35,573 nt of DNA from Gemmatimonadota bacterium (lineage in GTDB: Bacteria > JAAXHH01). This document shows positions 31,436 to 35,573 of this stretch, piece by piece; within the stretch, counting starts at the first letter, position 1; each line of letters opens with the position of its first letter. The notes below the pieces were generated by a model. The model ran no database searches and was not told the origin of the DNA. It worked only from the letters and a program-made list of their open reading frames with translations. A program made the translations under genes and the position numbers. The stretch covers positions 1-35,573 of the forward strand of contig JAPOYX010000178.1 in assembly GCA_026706345.1 (NCBI GenBank), in the 5' to 3' direction.

Positions 31436-31581
31436 TGTTTCAAGCAGCTAGATCAACGTAGCTACTCGATATTACTAAGTTGCTCAACTATTCCGATACC
31501 ATTGGCGTTGTACGTCGGCAAGATTGACTTAACCTTGTGGTTCACCAAGGACTACGCAAATCGGTACCTGAAGGACTATTG

Positions 31582-31598
31582 ACAGCGTATATTGCTGT
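31582..31598. promoter_or_regulatory. Possible operator before the MNT-HEPN pair
   Basis: ACAGC (31582-31586) and GCTGT (31594-31598) are inverted halves around an AT-rich 7-bp centre, 42 bp upstream of ATG 31640. A TTGACA lies at 31579-31584 without a well-placed -10. Toxin-antitoxin operons often have such sites. The remaining gap from 31436 shows no gene. Confidence 0.3.
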
Positions 31599-31639
31599 AA
31601 TAAGGTGTTCCAATTACCCGATTCAATAAAACGGATGCC

Positions 31640-31966
31640 ATGAACAAGGGAATGCTCGACCCGCAGGTCCTGAATGAAATCATCCGACGGATCGTCGAGG
31701 TGGCAGAGCCGGAGAAGATCATCCTATTCGGGTCCGCCGCCCGTGGCGAGATGAATCGCCACAGTGATGTCGATCTGCTCATCATAAAGGAATGCGCGAG
31801 TCCGCTTGACCTGATGGGCGATATATATATGAACCTAGATGGCGCGGGGGCGGCCGTCGATGCGGTCGTCGTCACGCCCCAGGCGGTCGAGCGTTACAAG
31901 GACAGCCACGCATTGGTCATCAAACCGGCATTGCGGGAAGGTAGGGTGGTGTATGAAGGAACCTGA
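31640..31966 (+). CDS. Minimal nucleotidyltransferase (MNT), MntA-like antitoxin
   Basis: 108 residues, ATG at 31640. The pol-beta-type nucleotidyltransferase signature is exact: GS at 31-32, ten residues, then DVD at 43-45 (FGSAARGEMNRHSDVDLLII), with the third carboxylate probably Asp74 in AAVDAVVV. MNT proteins next to HEPN genes act as antitoxins; in the studied type VII systems MntA adds AMP to the HEPN toxin. The stop overlaps the HEPN gene by 14 nt. Base composition is closer to the chromosome than that of the RT. Confidence 0.85.
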   Translation: MNKGMLDPQVLNEIIRRIVEVAEPEKIILFGSAARGEMNRHSDVDLLIIKECASPLDLMGDIYMNLDGAGAAVDAVVVTPQAVERYKDSHALVIKPALREGRVVYEGT

Positions 31967-32378
31967 GCGTTTTCCGGCTGATGATCCTCGGAATTGGCTG
32001 AAACGTGCCAGTAGCAATGTGTCGCGAGCCAAGAGTCGTTTGCCCGATTCCTACCTCGAAGACCTGTGCTTCGACGCTCAGCAGGCAGCCGAGAAAGCTA
32101 TCAAGGCGTTGATGATTAAGCGCGGAATCGACTTCCCATACATACATGATTTGGCCCAGTTGCTTTCATTGCTCAAGGAATCTGGCGAAGAAATCCCAGA
32201 CGCTGTCGGTCAGGCTAGGAAACTCACTCGATTCGCCACTGTCACGCGCTACCCCATGAATCAGGCCGTCACCGAAACAGCACTACACCGAGGCCATCGC
32301 CATCGCCGAGGCCGTCCTCCGCTGGGCGGAGGAACGCATCGATTGATCCCCGCGAACGCAAGCACCTCGCCGAAGTAG
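31953..32378 (+). CDS. HEPN-domain protein, putative toxin partner, with C-terminal frameshift
   Basis: As read, 141 residues from ATG at 31953, inside the end of the MNT gene. The HEPN helical core is clear: DPRNWLKRASSNVSRAK, CFDAQQAAEKAIKALMIKRG and IHDLAQLLSLLKE, then FATVTRYPMNQAVTE. After about 32276 the frame turns into an Arg/Gly-rich tail (RGHRHRRGRPP), not family-like. Omitting one A of the AAA near 32276-32278 restores QHYTEAIAIAEAVLRWAEER and a stop at 32344-32346, the expected end for a protein of about 130 residues. So it carries a +1 indel, real or from sequencing. The RX4HXY motif of HepT RNases is not present; the HDL-type HEPN motif is. Toxicity is inferred from family and pairing. 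Confidence 0.75.
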   Translation: MKEPERFPADDPRNWLKRASSNVSRAKSRLPDSYLEDLCFDAQQAAEKAIKALMIKRGIDFPYIHDLAQLLSLLKESGEEIPDAVGQARKLTRFATVTRYPMNQAVTETALHRGHRHRRGRPPLGGGTHRLIPANASTSPK

Positions 32379-32421
32379 ACTATCCCAACGGCCGCACGAA
32401 CCACAACAGCCTGGAGAGAAC

Positions 32422-33411
32422 ATGTCTGAATTGATACGATGGGGAATAATCGGCACGGGTGCCATCGCCCATAAGTTTGCCGATGCGCTCACGGTGGTAC
32501 CGGATGCGGAGCTTTTGGCCGTCGGATCCCGCGCCCAGGGGACGGCGGACGCCTTCGGCGACGAGTTCGAAGTACCCCGAAGACACGCATCCTACCAGTC
32601 CTTGGCGGAAGACCCGGGGGTCGACGCGATCTACGTGTCCACCCCGCATCCCATGCACTGCAGGGACACGCTGCTCTGCCTGAACGCGGGCAAGCCTGTA
32701 CTCTGCGAGAAACCCTTCGCCCTGAATGCCCGAGAAGCAGAGATCATGATCCAGTGTGCGCGCCAGCGGGGTGTTTTCCTCATGGAGGCCATGTGGACGC
32801 GGTTCCTGCCGACCATCGCGCTGGTACGTCAGTGGCTCGCCGACGACACCATTGGCGAAGTACGCAATATGATGGCCGACTTCGGATTCCGCGCGAAATT
32901 CAATCCGGAGGGCCGCTTGCTGAATCCCGAACTGGGGGGTGGAGCCCTCCTGGACATCGGTGTATACGTCGTATCGCTTGCTTCGATGGTCTACGGGAAA
33001 AGGCCGGATCGGGTCGCCGCGCTGGCGGATATCGGCACAACGGGCGTTGATGAGCAGACCACCATGGCCTTTCGATACGATACAGGCGCCATGGCCGCCC
33101 TGACCTGCGCGGTCAGGACCAGCACGCCCGGGGCGGTGTCCATCCACGGGACTCGGGGAAATATCCATATCCCGTCACCGTTCTATGACTCCTATACCGC
33201 AACCCTGAGCGTGGAAGGAAAAGAACCGGTCACGGTTGCGCCGGAACGCGTGGAAAACGGATTCAAATACGAGATCGAGGAAGTGGGCCGGTGTCTGCGG
33301 GAAGGGTTGCTCGAGAGTTCCGCACTTCCGCTGGACGAGACCCTGGCCATCATGAGGACGCTGGACGCCGTCCGGTCCGAGATCGGGTTGAAATACCCCA
33401 TGGAAGGATAG
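32422..33411 (+). CDS. Gfo/Idh/MocA-family NAD(P)-dependent oxidoreductase
   Basis: 329 residues, ATG at 32422 after GGAGAGAAC. The Rossmann N-terminus has WGIIGTGAIAHKFADAL; VSTPHPMH and the catalytic/cofactor motif EKPFA (Lys97) follow. The C-terminal alpha/beta domain contains GGGALLDIGVYVVSLA with the conserved D-I-G-x-Y positions (D and H/Y play acid-base roles in the family). The pattern AMWTRFLP resembles dihydrodiol dehydrogenase-like members and 1,5-anhydrofructose reductases. It probably oxidises or reduces a sugar or cyclitol. It starts an apparent operon with an aldo/keto reductase and a binding protein. Confidence 0.9.
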   Translation: MSELIRWGIIGTGAIAHKFADALTVVPDAELLAVGSRAQGTADAFGDEFEVPRRHASYQSLAEDPGVDAIYVSTPHPMHCRDTLLCLNAGKPVLCEKPFALNAREAEIMIQCARQRGVFLMEAMWTRFLPTIALVRQWLADDTIGEVRNMMADFGFRAKFNPEGRLLNPELGGGALLDIGVYVVSLASMVYGKRPDRVAALADIGTTGVDEQTTMAFRYDTGAMAALTCAVRTSTPGAVSIHGTRGNIHIPSPFYDSYTATLSVEGKEPVTVAPERVENGFKYEIEEVGRCLREGLLESSALPLDETLAIMRTLDAVRSEIGLKYPMEG

Positions 33412-33486
33412 ATTCCGCGATTATGCCGGAGTTACTTAAAAACAGACCAGACAACAGAGGATTTTAACGAATTTAGAGGAACATCC

Positions 33487-34464
33487 ATGGAGTACGGCCG
33501 CATAGAGAATGTAGACAAGCCCGTGTCCCGTCTCGTGCAGGGCACGATCATGTTGAGCACCGCGGAAGAAGAATACAGCTTCGACCTGCTCGACCAGGTG
33601 TACGATGCGGGGATCAATACCTTCGACAGTGGTCATCTGTATGGCGGGGGCGACTGCGAACGCGTACTGGGCAGGTGGATCGAGGAACGGGACCTGCGCG
33701 ACGATGTCGTCATTCTGACCAAGTGCTGCCACATGAATGCCGACCGGGAACGGGTGACGCCCTACGATATATCGTCGGACCTGCACGATTCCCTGGCCCG
33801 GCTGCGAACCAACTACATCGATTTCTACCTCCTGCACCGGGATGATATCCGGGTGCCGGTCGGACCGATCGTGGATCGGCTCAATCACTATATCGGCACG
33901 GGCAATCTGGGCGTGGTCGGCGGCTCCAACTGGACCCACGACCGGATCGAGCGGGCTAACCTGTACGCCGCGACCAGCGGCCAGCAGCCCTTCACGGTGA
34001 GCAGTCCGAATTTCAGTCTGGCCGAGCAGTCCGAACCGCCGTGGAGGGGATGTATCAGCATCAGCGGGAATGACGGCGCTGCCGCGCGCTCCTGGTACCA
34101 GGAAAACCAGATGCCACTCTTCACCTGGTCCAGCATCGCCAATGGATTCTTCTCCGGTCGGGTGAACCGGGGGAACTATGAATCCTTGGTCGAGCAGGGT
34201 TTGTTTGACGAGAGCGCGGTTCGGGCCTACTGCACAGACGACAACTTCGAACGGCTGGACCGTGTCGGTCAACTGGCGGAGGAAAAGGATTTGTCCATCC
34301 CCCAGGTCGCCCTGGCCTACGTGCTCGGCCAGTCCCTGAACATCTACGCCCTGGTAGGCGCCCGGAACGGGGAAGAGATCAGGTCCAACCTGCAGGCACT
34401 GCAGGCATCCCTTTCGGAGGACGAAATGGCCTGGCTGAACCTGCAGCGATCGGAACGTCCCTGA
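33487..34464 (+). CDS. Aldo/keto reductase
   Basis: 325 residues, ATG at 33487 with AGAGGAAC upstream. The catalytic tetrad is complete: Asp47 (NTFDSGHLYG), Tyr52, Lys79 (VVILTKCC) and His117 (YLLHRDD). The NAD(P)-binding C-terminus includes ALAYVLGQSLNIYALVGARN and an S/N-rich loop. (beta/alpha)8 barrel of usual length. It reduces carbonyls or oxidises sugars with NADPH. It is 75 nt after the Gfo/Idh gene and 36 nt before a binding-protein gene; the three probably act on one imported carbohydrate derivative, which is inference from context. Confidence 0.9.
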   Translation: MEYGRIENVDKPVSRLVQGTIMLSTAEEEYSFDLLDQVYDAGINTFDSGHLYGGGDCERVLGRWIEERDLRDDVVILTKCCHMNADRERVTPYDISSDLHDSLARLRTNYIDFYLLHRDDIRVPVGPIVDRLNHYIGTGNLGVVGGSNWTHDRIERANLYAATSGQQPFTVSSPNFSLAEQSEPPWRGCISISGNDGAAARSWYQENQMPLFTWSSIANGFFSGRVNRGNYESLVEQGLFDESAVRAYCTDDNFERLDRVGQLAEEKDLSIPQVALAYVLGQSLNIYALVGARNGEEIRSNLQALQASLSEDEMAWLNLQRSERP

Positions 34465-34500
34465 CCCGTTGAACGTATGCATGACCTGTGAGGTAAAACG

Positions 34501-35573
34501 ATGAAACACGCGGCCATAGTAGTCATTTCGCTGGTCCTTGTGATCGGCGGTCTTTCGTATTTACCGGGTCATCCGGAAGCCCAGGTGCGCAACGCCGTCG
34601 GCAGGGTGATGCCGGCGGATGCGGCGCCCCTCGGCCGGCAGGTATTCCGTTTCCTGAACGACGAGCCGACCAACCTGGACATTGGCGTGGCCATCTATGA
34701 GGTGGGCGGCATCGTCTTCCTCTTCGAACGCCTCACCATGCTGGACCACAACAACCGCGTGATCCCGGGTGCCGCTTCCGAGTGGTCGGCCAACGAGGAC
34801 CAGACGAAGTGGACCTTCCACATGCGTCCCGGCGCCAGGTGGAGCGACGGCCGGCCGGTCACGGCCCACGATTTCGAGTATAGCTACAAGCGCATGTTGG
34901 ATCCCGCGTCGGGCAGCGGCTACGCCTTCTTCTACTACAACATCAAGGGCGCCCGGGCCTTCAACACCGGGCAGACCGACGATCCAAACTCGGTCGGCGT
35001 ATACGCGGTAGACGACATGACTCTCGTGATCGAAACCGACGGTCCCTGTCCCTACCTGCCCATGATCGCCGCCTTCTTCACGTCGATCCCGGTACCGCGC
35101 TGGCAGGTCGAGAGGTTCGGCCCGCGATGGGCGTCGGACGAGAACGTCGTCAGCAACTCGTCCTACAAGGTGGACAACTGGCGTATCGGAGAGCGCCTCA
35201 CACTGTCACTCGATCCCTACTACAACGGTCCGATTAAGGGGTACTTGTCCGAAATCCACTCCATGTTCAGGAACCGGGTTAATACCGGACTGCTTTCTTA
35301 TGAAAACGACGAATTGGACCTGGTGCAGATTGATGTGCGCGACCTCAGCCGTATCGAGAGCGATCCGGTGCTGAGTGCGGAATTGCACAAGTACATGGAT
35401 TTCAACGCGCTCTATCTCTTCTTCAGGACGCGCGAAGGCGTGTTCAGCGATCACAGGGTGCGAAAAGCCATCAGCCACGCCATCGACCGGGAAGCGCTGT
35501 GCAACATCGTGCTCCGGGGCACGGCCCTCCCCGCGTATACCATGCTCCCGCCGGGCTTTCCGGGTTATTCGGG
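34501..35573 (+). CDS. Oligopeptide-type ABC solute-binding protein, N-terminal part (cut by window end)
   Basis: ATG at 34501 with GAGGT upstream; open to the last base, 357 codons seen. Residues 1-27 form a signal peptide (IVVISLVLVIGGLSYL) without a lipobox Cys. The family 5 binding-protein fold is clear: RFLNDEPTNLDIGVAIYEVG, LFERLTMLD, FHMRPGARWSDGRPVTAHDF at about 112-131, YKRMLDPASGSGYAF, and the later VRKAISHAIDREALC. These match OppA/DppA-like proteins. About 180 residues are probably missing. It should deliver a ligand to a permease encoded beyond the window. It is distinct from the protein at 495, which lies with a sensor kinase. Confidence 0.88.
   Translation, partial: MKHAAIVVISLVLVIGGLSYLPGHPEAQVRNAVGRVMPADAAPLGRQVFRFLNDEPTNLDIGVAIYEVGGIVFLFERLTMLDHNNRVIPGAASEWSANEDQTKWTFHMRPGARWSDGRPVTAHDFEYSYKRMLDPASGSGYAFFYYNIKGARAFNTGQTDDPNSVGVYAVDDMTLVIETDGPCPYLPMIAAFFTSIPVPRWQVERFGPRWASDENVVSNSSYKVDNWRIGERLTLSLDPYYNGPIKGYLSEIHSMFRNRVNTGLLSYENDELDLVQIDVRDLSRIESDPVLSAELHKYMDFNALYLFFRTREGVFSDHRVRKAISHAIDREALCNIVLRGTALPAYTMLPPGFPGYS

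Noticed and set aside
31953-32378. Assignment of the HEPN protein as a classical HepT RNase
   Set aside because: The RX4HXY motif is not present, so only the general HEPN call is kept.
1-35573. tRNA, rRNA, CRISPR arrays, insertion sequences and prophage genes
   Set aside because: Reading both strands I saw no cloverleaf-like tRNA, rRNA segment, regularly spaced repeats or transposase/integrase frames. A tRNAscan or Infernal search would be decisive.

Overview
The window is GC-rich, densely coded bacterial chromosome with Shine-Dalgarno sites and promoters of the TTGACA/TATAAT type, seven of them with an exact 17-bp spacer. It encodes outer-membrane (TonB-dependent receptor), Tat-exported and lipoprotein products, so the host is diderm. 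The receptor has an N-terminal carboxypeptidase-regulatory-like domain, common in the FCB group, but the promoters are not Bacteroidota-like. Together with the gene mix (enolase-superfamily enzymes, fused hydantoinase, D-aminoacylase, M24 peptidase, Gfo/Idh oxidoreductase, orphan peptide-binding proteins) this suggests an uncultured FCB-type lineage such as Latescibacterota or Gemmatimonadota. That placement is inference only.

Layout. 1-6308: a divergent lipoprotein fragment, then a solute-binding protein, sensor kinase and sigma54 response regulator in a tightly packed operon, followed by a family 2 glycosyltransferase. 6309-9149: a TonB-dependent receptor whose leader carries a near-consensus -24/-12 (sigma54) promoter and inverted repeats, which makes it a candidate target of the adjacent regulator. 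9169-11638: a VOC protein and an RNase II/R-type exonuclease on the minus strand, divergent from a metallo-beta-lactamase-fold hydrolase (11838-12476). 12568-15941: a minus-strand unit of S-adenosylhomocysteinase, GNAT acetyltransferase and DegT-type aminotransferase. 16217-17943: a Trm112-like protein and an Nramp-like transporter with altered metal-site motifs. 18023-22528: a fused hydantoinase/oxoprolinase divergent from a beta-carbonic anhydrase, whose leader holds a (CCAG)6 repeat and a 9-bp hairpin. 22592-25694: hisH-hisF followed by a Tat-exported D-aminoacylase-type amidohydrolase. 25987-29642: an M24 peptidase and two enolase-superfamily enzymes, one with a degraded catalytic lysine motif.

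29700-32400 is an AT-richer accessory island. It holds a reverse transcriptase of the Abi/UG (defence-associated) type, split by about five single-base frameshifts, and then an MNT-HEPN toxin-antitoxin pair whose HEPN gene carries one more frameshift. Most of the proposed indels can be placed in short homopolymers, so the reading could be decay or sequencing error; conceptually repaired, the RT is about 516 residues with the YxDD catalytic motif intact. From 32422 the GC-rich backbone resumes with a Gfo/Idh/MocA oxidoreductase, an aldo/keto reductase and an oligopeptide-type solute-binding protein cut by the window end, which look like one catabolic operon.

The candidates most worth follow-up are the binding-protein/kinase/sigma54-regulator/TonB-receptor module and the RT plus MNT-HEPN island.
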